Origin: Chryseobacterium vrystaatense
GTDB lineage: Bacteria > Bacteroidota > Bacteroidia > Flavobacteriales > Weeksellaceae
Direction: 5' to 3'
DNA: 64,000 bases
Assembly: GCF_000737765.1 (NCBI RefSeq)
Contig: NZ_JPRI01000004.1
Location: forward strand, 310,001-374,000
Every line of letters begins with the position of its first letter. The stretch's first letter is position 1. The notes below the pieces were generated by a model. It had not been told where the DNA came from. It did not search any database and worked only from the letters and a program-made list of their open reading frames with translations. Of the stretch, positions 52,333-61,586 are shown piece after piece. Both the position numbers and the translations under genes were made by a program.

Positions 52333-53490
52333 TTATACTGATTTTAAAATAATTTTACCTTGTTTGGATTGTGTAAAAATAAGATAGGCTTCTCCGCCAT
52401 CTTTCAGACTGTATTTCTTCTTGATATCTTCGGGTTTTAAAGGATAATTCTTAGAAATGATATTGAACTGCGCTTTCTTTTTAATCTGCTTAGAATCAAC
52501 AGCCTCCATTTCTAAAATTCTCCCCGGAAAATCATCTGACTTTTGATCCGACGTATAAATATGGGTATTGGGATGAAGTTTTTTCAGCCCAAACCTTTGT
52601 GAAATCAAATTGAAAACGCCGGCTTTTAAAATAGCATTATTGGGAATATATATGAATTTTTCGGGCTCAGAATACAATGCTTGGCTATTTTCTTCTTCCC
52701 CAAATGCAAAATTAAAGGCAGATTCTCCGCTTTCAAGATTGATACAGTTCACCATAATTCTTTCTTTCGGTTCATTGGAAAGAAAAATAACGACTTCTTT
52801 CACATCATTTCTTACCGCTAATATTTCAATTCTGAAAATGCCCGGAACCACTGAAATCAAATATTTCAGATCAATCAGTGGAGAAAGTTTTATGACTACC
52901 TGATCTGCAATGGCAAGCAGTTTTTCCCTGATCTGAAGAATATCCGGTGAAAGGTCTTCCAACAGAAATACCTTATTTTTGTTCTGGTCTCTTCTCGCAG
53001 GATCCAGATAAACAACATCGAAATGTTCCTGATTGGTCTGTAAGAAATCTTCCAGATTTTGATTGATAAATGTTGCTTTTCGTTCTAAAATGCCCCAATT
53101 ATGCTCCACAATGTTTAATAACTCCTGATTCTGTTCTACCAATATAACTTCCTCAAAATTTAGGGACAGGTAATAGGCATCAATTCCAAAACCGCTGGTA
53201 AGGTCGATCAATTTCTTTCCTTTAAGAATTTGGGATTTGTATTCTGCTGTTTTCTCTGACGATGTCTGTTCTAAATTAAGCTGTGGAGGAAAAACAATCC
53301 CTTCCGTCAGTAAAAAAGGAAACTTTTTGTGAGCAGTCTGCTTTCCTTTAATCTGCTGGACAATCTCCTGCATAGAAACCTCAGGGAAAGGAGATTTTTT
53401 CAATAAAAGCATATGCAGATCTGTATTGAGATTTACATTGATATAATCCTGAATTTCTTTGCTGTTTATTTTATTTCCCACAGATTCCAT
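52333..53490 (-). CDS. class I SAM-dependent methyltransferase
   Basis: Protein of 385 residues. The SAM loop is LIDLTSGFGIDAYYLS at 94-109 (motif I), E119 of VEQN is motif II, and YLDPARR at 161-167 is motif IV; this NPPY-like position with DPAR is common in RNA methyltransferases of the THUMP/RsmD type. The C-terminal 100 residues have a separate small domain with ILEMEAVDSKQIKKKA. The substrate (likely RNA) is not determined. It stands alone with about 110 bases before the DinB gene. Confidence 0.82.
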   Translation of the reverse strand: MESVGNKINSKEIQDYINVNLNTDLHMLLLKKSPFPEVSMQEIVQQIKGKQTAHKKFPFLLTEGIVFPPQLNLEQTSSEKTAEYKSQILKGKKLIDLTSGFGIDAYYLSLNFEEVILVEQNQELLNIVEHNWGILERKATFINQNLEDFLQTNQEHFDVVYLDPARRDQNKNKVFLLEDLSPDILQIREKLLAIADQVVIKLSPLIDLKYLISVVPGIFRIEILAVRNDVKEVVIFLSNEPKERIMVNCINLESGESAFNFAFGEEENSQALYSEPEKFIYIPNNAILKAGVFNLISQRFGLKKLHPNTHIYTSDQKSDDFPGRILEMEAVDSKQIKKKAQFNIISKNYPLKPEDIKKKYSLKDGGEAYLIFTQSKQGKIILKSV

Positions 53491-53600
53491 GGAATTTTCA
53501 AATTTTAAAACGGCTAATTTAAAAGTAATAAAATGCTTCGCAGTACATCTTAATACAGTCCGTTCTGATTTATTATTTGCAGTTGAAGAGTCTGCTATTT

Positions 53601-54041
53601 TTATCTTTTATAAAAAGTATAATCAGTTACTAAAGGATCAATCCCATTTTGCTTAAGCAGTGTATTAATCTGACCTCTGTGATAGGTTGAATGATTTATG
53701 GTATGGAATAACATTTCAAAAATACTGTTTTCAAACTTTGTTCCCTTTGAATTCTGATATTCTCTTCTTTGATCCAGATCAAAATTTTCAATGATATCAA
53801 CGCTTGTCAGCAAGTTTTGATGGTTGATGTCATCAAGAGATTCAAAAGGATTGATTTGCCAGACTTCAAATGATTTTTCATACAATATTCGTGAATTCCA
53901 AATCTGATGGGCATTCAGGGTATGATTAATCAGACTGATTGTTTTTTCATCAGTTTTTGTCATGTTTTCAGAAATACATTTAATCATTTCTTTGTTGAAA
54001 TGACAGGTATATTCAAAAAGGTCAATCAGTTTTTCTTTCAT
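53601..54041 (-). CDS. DinB-family metal-binding protein
   Basis: Protein of 146 residues of the DinB/YfiT four-helix bundle. The metal histidines are in LINHTLNAHQIW (near 38-49) and in the diagnostic FHTINHSTYHRGQI near residue 112-125. Members bind divalent metal and act as thiol-dependent transferases or have unknown roles. The ATG shares its A with the stop of the mutA gene (TAATG at 54039-54043), so the two are translated together; no functional link to mutA is known. Confidence 0.87.
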   Translation of the reverse strand: MKEKLIDLFEYTCHFNKEMIKCISENMTKTDEKTISLINHTLNAHQIWNSRILYEKSFEVWQINPFESLDDINHQNLLTSVDIIENFDLDQRREYQNSKGTKFENSIFEMLFHTINHSTYHRGQINTLLKQNGIDPLVTDYTFYKR

Positions 54042-55204
54042 TATTCAAACATTTCAGCCCAACGTACAGCTTTTATTTCTTTTTCTTTGTATAGATCTGC
54101 TATTGATCTTTTAACCTCTAATTTGGGGTATAAATTGACGCCTATCAGCTTTATTTTTCCTTCTTCAACCCATTTCTGTTCCTGAACAGCCTGATCATAG
54201 ATGTTTTTCTGAATAATCCCCTGCTTTATAAGTGCAAGGTAACCACCCGCTTCTTCTATCTCAACAAAGAGTGTCCATGCTTTTTCTGCAATCTGACGGG
54301 TAATGTCTTCTACATAATAACTGCCATTCGATGCATCTTCAAATACATTAATAATACTTTCGTAGGCCAGTACAATCTGCTGTTTAAAAGAAATTTCTTC
54401 AGAAATATCAGTACTCCTGTTCACCAGATAATTATTGCTGAAAACAGCATCTGCACCTGCAATCATCGCGGAAGCCAGCTCAAGAGTAGAGCGGATCAGG
54501 TTATTTTCATTATCTGCAATTGCTTTATTTCTTAAAGAAGTTTCAGCAAAAATATAAGGAATCTCATTCAAGCCATATTCTTTGGAAAGCTGGTTAAAGA
54601 CTATTTTAAAAGCTCTCAGTTTCGCCATTTCAAAGAAATAATTTCCTCCTACTGCTATTCTGAAAATCAGTTTATTCAAAATTTCAGGTCCATATACTTC
54701 TATCAGTTCCTTTGCTTTCGCCAGAGCAAATCCTAATTGCTGATAAATTGCGGCCCCGGCATTCTGGTGAAGAGCAATATCGATACAGATATTTCTTTTG
54801 AAATCTTTTGATAAAAGCTCTTTTGCAAGCTGGTCGTCAATCGTCCCTTCATTTTCGTCAAAAACATCTATCAACGAAAAATATTGGTCTTCTTCCTGTG
54901 GGCTTATATGACCCGCAAGATCTTTATTATTAACAAACAGTGTTTTCTGCTCAAGGGTTTCTACATTATGATCCAAAATAAATGCAAATACATCTTCTTC
55001 CAGACTTTCATGATATGTCGCTACCAGATGGGTATTCTCTTCCACTTTCGGCAGATTAGCCAATGGTTTCTGAACCTCACTGTAAAAAGGTTTAACATCG
55101 ATTCCTTCCAGATTTTCTTTCTTTAAAATGGAATAAATGTCTTCTGTTTTAAGCTGTTTTTTTACTAATTTTTCCCAGTTTGGAAGTATATCTGTATTGG
55201 ACAT
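54041..55204 (-). CDS. mutA: methylmalonyl-CoA mutase small subunit
   Basis: Non-catalytic beta subunit partnering the B12-dependent MutB; together they interconvert methylmalonyl-CoA and succinyl-CoA. The 387 residues are barrel-like with ICIDIALHQNAGAAIYQQLG, GNYFFEMAKLRAFKIVF, ETSLRNKAIADNENNLIRST, GADAVFSNNY and ASNGSYYVEDITRQIAE, all typical of the subunit. The catalytic His and B12-binding domain of the large subunit are absent, as expected. mutB is not in the window; it would normally follow on this strand, but a DinB gene is there instead. Confidence 0.9.
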   Translation of the reverse strand: MSNTDILPNWEKLVKKQLKTEDIYSILKKENLEGIDVKPFYSEVQKPLANLPKVEENTHLVATYHESLEEDVFAFILDHNVETLEQKTLFVNNKDLAGHISPQEEDQYFSLIDVFDENEGTIDDQLAKELLSKDFKRNICIDIALHQNAGAAIYQQLGFALAKAKELIEVYGPEILNKLIFRIAVGGNYFFEMAKLRAFKIVFNQLSKEYGLNEIPYIFAETSLRNKAIADNENNLIRSTLELASAMIAGADAVFSNNYLVNRSTDISEEISFKQQIVLAYESIINVFEDASNGSYYVEDITRQIAEKAWTLFVEIEEAGGYLALIKQGIIQKNIYDQAVQEQKWVEEGKIKLIGVNLYPKLEVKRSIADLYKEKEIKAVRWAEMFE

Positions 55205-55324
55205 TGGCTATTTGTTAATGGTCAGTGGTGAATGGTAAATCTTGCTCCGCAAGTCAATGGTAAATCAATAAAATTGACGTCTGGCCTATTCACTGCGAAG
55301 ATAATCGACAGTTCATGTTTCAAA
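55205..55324. repeat. short tandem-like repeats between the DivIC-like gene and mutA
   Basis: This gap contains repeated aatggtaaatc and gtcaatggtaaatc units and a small CTTGC-TCC-GCAAG hairpin. It resembles the other short degenerate repeats found in operon gaps of this window and carries no gene. Confidence 0.45.
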
Positions 55325-55681
55325 TTATTTTTTGGCTGTATTGGCACTATCTACCACCAGGATAAAGATTTCTTCATCCGGTTTTTTCATGAAATAGTTC
55401 TCCCTTGCGTATTTTTCCTTTTCTTCTTTATTGTTCATCAGCTTTTTATAAAAGGTATCATTTTTTTCGTATTCCTTTTTATAATACTCCAGCTGGTCTT
55501 CATATCGGCTGATCTCGCCGTTCAGTTCATTAATTACAAGGAAAGAGGTTTTATCAAAGAAAATCATCCAGACCAGAAACATCCCAATCGTAATGGTGTA
55601 CTTATTCAGAACATATTTCTGGATAATTTTGAATGTTTCAGACTTTGGCTGGATGTCTTTAATAAGTTTATTTTCTTCCAT
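55325..55681 (-). CDS. septum formation initiator (FtsB/DivIC-like) protein
   Basis: Division protein of 118 residues: a short cytoplasmic part, one membrane span at about 29-46 (ITIGMFLVWMIFFDK), then a coiled-coil segment (ELNGEISRYEDQLEYYKKEY and onwards) and the conserved tail EEKEKYARENYFMKKPDEEI. This is the FtsB/DivIC plan, a bitopic partner of FtsL and FtsQ at the septum. It starts 1 base after the uridine kinase stop, so both are co-translated from one message. Confidence 0.9.
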   Translation of the reverse strand: MEENKLIKDIQPKSETFKIIQKYVLNKYTITIGMFLVWMIFFDKTSFLVINELNGEISRYEDQLEYYKKEYEKNDTFYKKLMNNKEEKEKYARENYFMKKPDEEIFILVVDSANTAKK

Positions 55682-55682
55682 T

Positions 55683-56297
55683 TTAATGTTTTCTCAACGA
55701 ATTTTTGATAACAGTAGTTAAAAAATCAATCGCTACGGAATTCTGTCTCATATTTGGAATGATCAAATCGGCTTCATTCTTCGATGGTTCTATGAATTCC
55801 TGATGCATTGGCTTCAGTGTGGTCTGATAACGGTGAAGAACTTCGCTCAGATCTCTTCCCCTCTCCTGGGTATCCCTCCTAATCCTCCTGATGAGTCTTT
55901 CGTCAGAATCTGCATGAACGAATACTTTTAAATCGAACTCTTTCAGTAATTCTTTATTCGTAAGGACCAGAATACCTTCTACTACCAATACATTCTTAGG
56001 TTCTACAGTGACATGGTCGCCTGTTCTGGAATGTGTTACAAAGCTGTAAATGGGCTGTTCAATGGGCTCATTGTTTTTTAAAGCTTTCACATGTTTTATC
56101 ATTAAATCAAAATCTATCGACTTCGGATGATCATAGTTGAGCGCTTCTCTCTCGGTCAGTGTCAGATTCGGGTTGTCGTGATAATAATTATCCTGAGAAA
56201 GGATATTCATTCCTTCAATGTCAAGCTGTTGCAGTATTTTGTCAACAACTGTAGTTTTGCCGGATCCTGTACCTCCCGCAATTCCTATTACAAGCAT
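55683..56297 (-). CDS. udk: uridine kinase
   Basis: Phosphorylates uridine and cytidine to the monophosphates in pyrimidine salvage. The 204 residues have the P-loop GGTGSGKTT at 8-16, DYNHPKSIDFD-like segment NYDHPKSIDFDLMI, VLVVEGILVL near 108, and RRIRRDTQERGRDL, all family markers. Length is that of the standard Udk. ATG at 56297; a hairpin lies about 90 bases upstream. Confidence 0.95.
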   Translation of the reverse strand: MLVIGIAGGTGSGKTTVVDKILQQLDIEGMNILSQDNYYHDNPNLTLTEREALNYDHPKSIDFDLMIKHVKALKNNEPIEQPIYSFVTHSRTGDHVTVEPKNVLVVEGILVLTNKELLKEFDLKVFVHADSDERLIRRIRRDTQERGRDLSEVLHRYQTTLKPMHQEFIEPSKNEADLIIPNMRQNSVAIDFLTTVIKNSLRKH

Positions 56298-56388
56298 TCT
56301 TTTTTTGTTTCTTTATAGTTGGTACAAATATACTATTTTAGATGAATGCAAGTAAAACAATCCCTGTAGAATTTAGTTTTAACACAAA

Positions 56389-56418
56389 AAAAACCGATGC
56401 CTTGACTGGCCGGATTTT
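56389..56418 (-). terminator. hairpin between clpS and udk, possible terminator
   Basis: Imperfect stem with GCC/GGC and CCG/CGG parts separated by a 2-base bulge and flanked by A and T runs. On the minus strand a T-run follows, so it may be a second terminator for clpS or an attenuator before udk. Confidence 0.5.
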
Positions 56419-56539
56419 TAAGATTTTCTATAATTAACTTCTTTTTATTTATTTACAGACTTAAAACAGCCTGTTTTAAACAACGTTTTATGGCACATAC
56501 TAACTCTATATTATTTTTGATGAATATGTCTTAAATAAA

Positions 56540-56564
56540 AAAACTCTGCCAATGGCAGAGTTTT
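56540..56564 (-). terminator. terminator after clpS
   Basis: Perfect 11-bp stem AAAACTCTGCC/GGCAGAGTTTT with an AAT loop, directly after the clpS stop; T-run on the minus strand. Confidence 0.9.
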
Positions 56565-56566
56565 GT

Positions 56567-56872
56567 TTATACTATTTCGCTTGATAATTCTCTTGAAAGA
56601 AGTTTTTCGTGCATAGGCTTAAGAAGGTCCAGTGAACCCGTTTTTACCGTGCACTTCCCTTTATAATGCACCAGCATGGTACATTGTTCCGCCTGTTCCA
56701 GTGTATGCTTGCAAATTTCAATCAGACAGTCAATCACATAATCAAATGTGTGGATGTCATCATTATGAAGAACGAGTTTATATACTTCGTCCGTATCATC
56801 CAAAACCAGTACTTCTTCTTCATACTGCCGTTTTGGATCTTCGTAATCTTTTATGCTGTTATAAAAAATCAT
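56567..56872 (-). CDS. clpS: ATP-dependent Clp protease adaptor ClpS
   Basis: Adaptor that delivers N-degron substrates to ClpAP/ClpCP. The 101 residues include the core KLVLHNDDIHTFDYVIDCLI near 32-51, where NDD and the following residues bind the N-degron, then HTLEQAEQCTMLVHYKGKCTV and a C-terminal helix. The family pattern is complete. It is followed by a strong terminator; the CNNM gene is 14 bases upstream, so both may be in one transcript. Confidence 0.9.
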   Translation of the reverse strand: MIFYNSIKDYEDPKRQYEEEVLVLDDTDEVYKLVLHNDDIHTFDYVIDCLIEICKHTLEQAEQCTMLVHYKGKCTVKTGSLDLLKPMHEKLLSRELSSEIV

Positions 56873-56886
56873 GTCTTTTTCTCTCT

Positions 56887-58245
56887 TTAAACTTCACCTA
56901 ATTTATCTGCCAAATCACTAAGGACGTTGGGACCTTCATATACCAATTCCACGAGCTCTACACTCTTATTATTCATTTTCAGAATTTTGAAATGGTAGTT
57001 TTCCAGGTCAAATTCATCATTTTCTTCAGGAATATCTTCCAATTCATGCAGAATAAATCCTGCCAGTGAATTGTATTCACTTTCTTCAGAAAGAGGTAAT
57101 TTTTTAGGCAAATGCTCATTAATCTCATCCAATGGCTGTGTAGCCTGAACCCAATAGATATTGTCACCTATTTTGTCTACCAGCTTATCTTCGTCATCCT
57201 CTTCATCCTGTATCTCTCCTACAAGCTCTTCCAAAATATCTTCTAAAGTAATAATACCTTCAGTTCCCCCAAATTCATCAATTACGATGGCAAGGTGCTG
57301 TTTCTTTTGCTGGAATATCTTCAGAAGGTCTGAAATCTTTTTGCTTCCCACGACGAAAAACGCATCACGCATCAGATCCTTAAGATCATCATGGTTAAGA
57401 TCACCTTTCCTTTTGACATATTCCCTGATAATCTCTTTGGTATAAAAAATACCAATTACATTATCTATAGAGTCCAGATATACGGGAATACGTGAATAGC
57501 CACTATCCATGATCATATTGATGATTTCAGTGATATCTTCTTCAAAGTCAATGGAAGTGATATTCTGTCTTGGAACCATGATCTGCTTTGCGGAATGATC
57601 CGTGAAATCAAATGCATTTTTAATGATCTCGTAGTTCTCTTCTTCAATCTCACCACTGTCTGCACTCTGCTTTACAAGAAGCTGAAGTTCTTCGGTTGAG
57701 TGAATTTCCTGTTCAGAAGCCGGATGTATTTTTACTAATCTTAAAAAAGTATTTGACATCAGGTTCATCAACCAGATAAACGGCTTAAATATGGTATAAA
57801 AAACTCTCAATGGAACTGCAGTAGCCATTGTAGTTGCTTCAGATTTTCTGATGGCAATTGACTTTGGAATAAGTTCTCCAAATACAATGTGCATCACAGT
57901 AATTAAAACAAAACTGGTCACCACTGAAATAGTGGTGATTGTCGTTTGAGCCAATTCAACATTCAAGGAATGGAAAATACTCTCAACGACATGGTGAAGT
58001 GCACTTTCACCAACCCAACCCAATGCAAGAGATGCTAATGTAATACCAAGCTGCGTTGCAGACAGGTACTCATCAAGATGCTTGATAATGTGTTCCGCCT
58101 GTTTCGCCATGGAATTACCTTCGGCGGCTTTTAACTGGATTTGTGAATAACGAACTTTAACAATTGAAAATTCTGCGGCTACGAAAAAGCCATTTAGTAA
58201 AACAAGAAATAAGGCTAGCAAAAGCCTGACTATGTCCGAGTCCAT
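56887..58245 (-). CDS. CNNM/CorC-type ion-transport-associated protein (hemolysin family)
   Basis: Protein of 452 residues: a DUF21 membrane domain with three or four spans (residues 1-200), a CBS pair (about 215-345; SRIPVYLDSIDNVIGIFYTK, FGGTEGIITLEDILEELVGE) and a CorC/HlyC C-terminal domain (residues 355-445). This is the plan of the TlyC/YfjD-CNNM family, linked to Mg and Co transport. The name hemolysin is historical. A -7 element precedes the ATG at 58245. Confidence 0.9.
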   Translation of the reverse strand: MDSDIVRLLLALFLVLLNGFFVAAEFSIVKVRYSQIQLKAAEGNSMAKQAEHIIKHLDEYLSATQLGITLASLALGWVGESALHHVVESIFHSLNVELAQTTITTISVVTSFVLITVMHIVFGELIPKSIAIRKSEATTMATAVPLRVFYTIFKPFIWLMNLMSNTFLRLVKIHPASEQEIHSTEELQLLVKQSADSGEIEEENYEIIKNAFDFTDHSAKQIMVPRQNITSIDFEEDITEIINMIMDSGYSRIPVYLDSIDNVIGIFYTKEIIREYVKRKGDLNHDDLKDLMRDAFFVVGSKKISDLLKIFQQKKQHLAIVIDEFGGTEGIITLEDILEELVGEIQDEEDDEDKLVDKIGDNIYWVQATQPLDEINEHLPKKLPLSEESEYNSLAGFILHELEDIPEENDEFDLENYHFKILKMNNKSVELVELVYEGPNVLSDLADKLGEV

Positions 58246-58272
58246 TTAGAAGTTGTATAATATTTTAGTTTA

Positions 58273-58280
58273 CAAAGATA
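58273..58280 (-). promoter_or_regulatory. -7 promoter element of the CNNM gene
   Basis: TATCTTTG on the minus strand, an exact match to TAnnTTTG 27 bases before the ATG; no clear -33 TTG. Bases 58281-58461 carry no gene that I can support. Confidence 0.5.
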
Positions 58281-58461
58281 GATAAAATAAAAATAACCTG
58301 CGTCCAGGATGACATATTTCGGCAGCCTAATTTTTTATGAAGGAATATTTGGAAGCATACTACCCTCTTTACACCCAAAGGACAACTTGCATTCTATTAC
58401 CTTGATGATAAAAGCAACAGGACTTTAAGTACGGTTCTCAAGATGACTTTTAAACATAAAA

Positions 58462-58486
58462 AAAGCACCGACATTGTCGATGCTTT
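58462..58486 (-). terminator. terminator of the ATP synthase operon
   Basis: Stem AAAGCA/TGCTTT with CGAC/GTCG inside, 22 bases past the atpG stop, followed on the minus strand by T residues; ends the whole atp transcript. Confidence 0.85.
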
Positions 58487-58508
58487 ATGTGGATATTAAA
58501 ATAATTCT

Positions 58509-59375
58509 TTATGAATTTTTCAAAGCTTCTGCTCCTGAAACGATCTCAAGGATTTCGTTTGTAATAGCAGCCTGTCTTGCTTTGTTATAGAAAATTACAA
58601 GATCATTCTTAAGCTCCTGTGCATTATCTGTAGCTTTATGCATTGCTGTCATTCTAGCTCCGTGCTCAGATGCTACTGAATCCAAAACAGCTTTGAAAAC
58701 CTGAGTTTTAATAGCTTTAGGAATCAAATTATCTAAAATTTCATTTCTGTTTGGTTCAAAGATATAATCTGTTTCTACTTGGGTTTCTTCAACTTTTTCA
58801 GCCATAGAAATCGGAAGAAGCTGTTCAGCAGTTACTTCCTGAGTAGCAGCATTAACAAATTTATTATAGATCAAATAAACTTCGTCAAATTTACCTTCTT
58901 TGAAGCTGTTCATCACTCCTTCAGTAACGTGAGATACTGATTCAAAGTTTAAGTTATCAAAAACAGCACTTTCATTAGAATATACTGTACGTGTTTTTCT
59001 CACAGCGTCAAAAGCTTTTTTACCAATGGTAAGCACTTCAACTTCGTACTGAGATTTATCTCTAAACTGAATGTTAAGTTCTTTTACAATAGATGAGTTA
59101 AAAGCTCCTGCAAGACCTCTGTTTGAAGTAACAGCGATGAAAAGAATTCTCTTCACTTCTCTTTTTTGAGCATAAACAGAAATCTGATCAGGATCAGAGC
59201 TAGAATTTACATTCTGGATAATTTCCTGTAATTTTTCAGAGTAAGGTCTTAACATTACGATTGCATCCTGTGCTTTTTTAAGCTTCGCTGCCGAAACCAT
59301 TTTCATAGCACGTGTGATTTGCATCGTAGATGAAATTGACGTAATTCTGCCTCGTATTTCTTTTAAGTTTGCCAT
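58509..59375 (-). CDS. atpG: ATP synthase F1 subunit gamma
   Basis: Central rotor shaft of F1. The 288 residues begin with the standard N-terminal helix LKEIRGRITSISSTMQITRAMKMVSAAKL and end with the C-terminal helix DSVASEHGARMTAMHKATDNA ... NKARQAAITNEILEIVSGA, the two coiled-coil helices of the shaft. Between them is the alpha/beta domain with RILFIAVTSNRGLAGAFNSS. It is last in the operon here; the beta and epsilon genes that complete F1 are elsewhere, as in other Bacteroidota. Confidence 0.96.
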   Translation of the reverse strand: MANLKEIRGRITSISSTMQITRAMKMVSAAKLKKAQDAIVMLRPYSEKLQEIIQNVNSSSDPDQISVYAQKREVKRILFIAVTSNRGLAGAFNSSIVKELNIQFRDKSQYEVEVLTIGKKAFDAVRKTRTVYSNESAVFDNLNFESVSHVTEGVMNSFKEGKFDEVYLIYNKFVNAATQEVTAEQLLPISMAEKVEETQVETDYIFEPNRNEILDNLIPKAIKTQVFKAVLDSVASEHGARMTAMHKATDNAQELKNDLVIFYNKARQAAITNEILEIVSGAEALKNS

Positions 59376-59404
59376 TAATTTGGGTTCAAAGTTTATGGTC
59401 TAAA

Positions 59405-59438
59405 GTTTAAGGTTTAAAACGGATTCCAAACCTTAAAC
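59405..59438. repeat. perfect hairpin between atpA and atpG
   Basis: Two 11-base arms GTTTAAGGTTT and AAACCTTAAAC with a 12-base loop. Nearby sequence repeats an aaagttta-ggt unit. No T-run, so it is not a simple terminator; an mRNA processing or stability role inside the operon is possible. Confidence 0.6.
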
Positions 59439-59448
59439 AATGAAGATT

Positions 59449-61026
59449 TTAGTTATATTTAGAAGCTAAATCGTTAGCTGCCTGCTTAAGAACGTTTGTA
59501 ATATCGTTGTCGATTTTACCAGCTTTAATAGCCGCCATTGTATCAGGGTGCTTAGATCTTAAGAACTCGATATATTCTAATTGGAATTCTTTTACTTTCT
59601 TAATAGGAACGTTTCTCATTAAGTTTTCAGTACCAGCATAAATCATTGCTACCTGACTGTCTACAGGAAGCGGAGAGTTTACCGGCTGCTTAAGAAGTTC
59701 TACGTTTCTTTCTCCTTTAGAAATTACTGCTAAAGTTGAAGCATCCAAATCAGAACCGAACTTCGCGAACGCTTCCAATTCTTTATATTGAGCCTGGTCC
59801 AATTTAAGTGTACCAGATACTTTTTTCATTGATTTGATCTGAGCGTTACCTCCTACTCTTGATACAGAGATACCAACGTTGATCGCTGGACGAACTCCTG
59901 AGTTGAATAGATCAGACTCCAAGAAGATCTGTCCGTCAGTAATAGAGATTACGTTTGTTGGAATATATGCAGAAACGTCACCAGCCTGAGTTTCGATAAT
60001 TGGAAGTGCAGTTAAAGAACCTCCTCCTTTTACGATTGGTCTTAAAGACTCAGGTAAATCGTTCATTTGGCTGGCAATTTTATCATCAGCGATTACTTTT
60101 GCAGCTCTTTCCAATAATCTTGAGTGAAGATAGAAAACGTCTCCAGGGTAAGCTTCACGTCCCGGTGGTCTTCTCAATAGTAGAGAAAGCTCACGGTATG
60201 CTACCGCTTGTTTAGATAAATCATCATAAACGATCAATGCCGGTCTACCAGAGTCTCTGAAGAACTCACCGATAGATGCTCCTGCCATTGCAGAATATAC
60301 CTGCATTGGAACCGGATCAGATGCATTAGCCGCAACGATTACAGTATATGCTAAAGCTCCTTTATCAGAAAGGGTTTTAACGATTTGTGCTACAGTAGAA
60401 GCTTTCTGACCGATCGCAACATATATACAATATACAGGCTGACCTGCATCAAAAAATTCTCTCTGGTTGATGATCGTATCGATCGCAACAGTAGTTTTAC
60501 CTGTCTGTCTGTCACCAATGATAAGCTCTCTCTGTCCTCTTCCTACAGGGATCATAGAGTCAATCGCAACGATACCTGTCTGTAAAGGTTCAGTTACCGG
60601 CTGTCTGAAGATAACTCCAGGAGCTTTTCTTTCCAATGGCATTTCGTAAAGTTCTCCTTCGATTGGTCCTTTACCATCGATAGGATTACCAAGAGTATCA
60701 ACTACTCTACCTAACATACCTTCTCCTACTTTGATAGAAGAGATTCTGTTTGTTCTTCTTACTGTATCTCCTTCTTTCACTAATTTACTTTCACCAAGTA
60801 GAGCAACACCTACGTTGTCTTCTTCAAGGTTAAGTACAATACCTTCTACATCACTAGCAAATTTAACCAACTCACCGTACTGTACATTTTCTAACCCGTA
60901 TACACGAGCAATACCATCACCGATGGTTAAAACTGTACCTACTTCCTCAACGTTAGATTGAGTGTCGAAGTTGGCCAACTGTTGTTTTAAGATCGCAGAT
61001 ACTTCTGCCGGATTTATTTCTGCCAT
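59449..61026 (-). CDS. atpA: ATP synthase F1 subunit alpha
   Basis: Structural and regulatory subunit of F1. The 525 residues include the P-loop GDRQTGKT at 171-178, the arginine-finger region in [20 protein letters not shown] near 375-394, and [30 protein letters not shown], all complete. A second region with [27 protein letters not shown] sequence is standard. ATG at 61026; atpH is 18 bases upstream. Confidence 0.97.
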   Translation of the reverse strand: MAEINPAEVSAILKQQLANFDTQSNVEEVGTVLTIGDGIARVYGLENVQYGELVKFASDVEGIVLNLEEDNVGVALLGESKLVKEGDTVRRTNRISSIKVGEGMLGRVVDTLGNPIDGKGPIEGELYEMPLERKAPGVIFRQPVTEPLQTGIVAIDSMIPVGRGQRELIIGDRQTGKTTVAIDTIINQREFFDAGQPVYCIYVAIGQKASTVAQIVKTLSDKGALAYTVIVAANASDPVPMQVYSAMAGASIGEFFRDSGRPALIVYDDLSKQAVAYRELSLLLRRPPGREAYPGDVFYLHSRLLERAAKVIADDKIASQMNDLPESLRPIVKGGGSLTALPIIETQAGDVSAYIPTNVISITDGQIFLESDLFNSGVRPAINVGISVSRVGGNAQIKSMKKVSGTLKLDQAQYKELEAFAKFGSDLDASTLAVISKGERNVELLKQPVNSPLPVDSQVAMIYAGTENLMRNVPIKKVKEFQLEYIEFLRSKHPDTMAAIKAGKIDNDITNVLKQAANDLASKYN

Positions 61027-61044
61027 TATATGGTTGTTTTTTTC

Positions 61045-61584
61045 TTAATTTAAATGAAAATCTTTTTTAATCTGACTCAATTTGGTTTTCACAGATGCAT
61101 CGATCTGCTGATCACCTACTCTTAAAATGTAACCACCTAAAATATCAGGCTTCACGTTTACATTAAGATCAAAGTTAGAATCTGCTTTTACCAGATTGGT
61201 AGATCTTAAAATCTGATCAAGGTTCTCTTTAGAAAGCTGAGTCGCTGTAGTAAGAGTGATTCTCTGTACTCCGTTGATATCCTCAACTTTATTGATGAAT
61301 TCCTGAGCAATATTTTTCAGCTGGTTTTCACGGCCATGCTTGATCACCAATCTGATCAGGTTCTGCGAAGAAACTGAAAAATCTTTAAAGATCTGGTCTG
61401 CTACCTCTATTTTCTTTTTTGCATCAATGTAAGGTGTAAGAAAGAACTTGTTCAAATCCACAGATTGAGACATGATCTTTACTACATCTTTCATTTCAGA
61501 AAATACAGCAGCTGTATGGCCTGCTTCATTCGTGAAGTCAAGCAATCCCTGTGCGTATCTTTTAGCTACTTTAGATGTAAGCAT
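61045..61584 (-). CDS. atpH: ATP synthase F1 subunit delta
   Basis: Peripheral-stalk subunit joining F1 to subunit b. The 179 residues are helical at the N-terminus (KVAKRYAQGLLDFTNEAG), followed by VIKHGRENQLKNIAQEFINK and the C-terminal strands (LGGYILRVGDQQIDASVKTKL), which identify the OSCP/delta family. It is 2 bases after the atpF stop, so translation of the two is probably coupled. Confidence 0.94.
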   Translation of the reverse strand: MLTSKVAKRYAQGLLDFTNEAGHTAAVFSEMKDVVKIMSQSVDLNKFFLTPYIDAKKKIEVADQIFKDFSVSSQNLIRLVIKHGRENQLKNIAQEFINKVEDINGVQRITLTTATQLSKENLDQILRSTNLVKADSNFDLNVNVKPDILGGYILRVGDQQIDASVKTKLSQIKKDFHLN

Positions 61585-61586
61585 TC

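Noticed and set aside
58300..58460. Short frame reading QLAFYYLDDKSNRTLSTVLK upstream of the operon terminator
   Set aside because: No start, no family match; could be a relic but I cannot support it.
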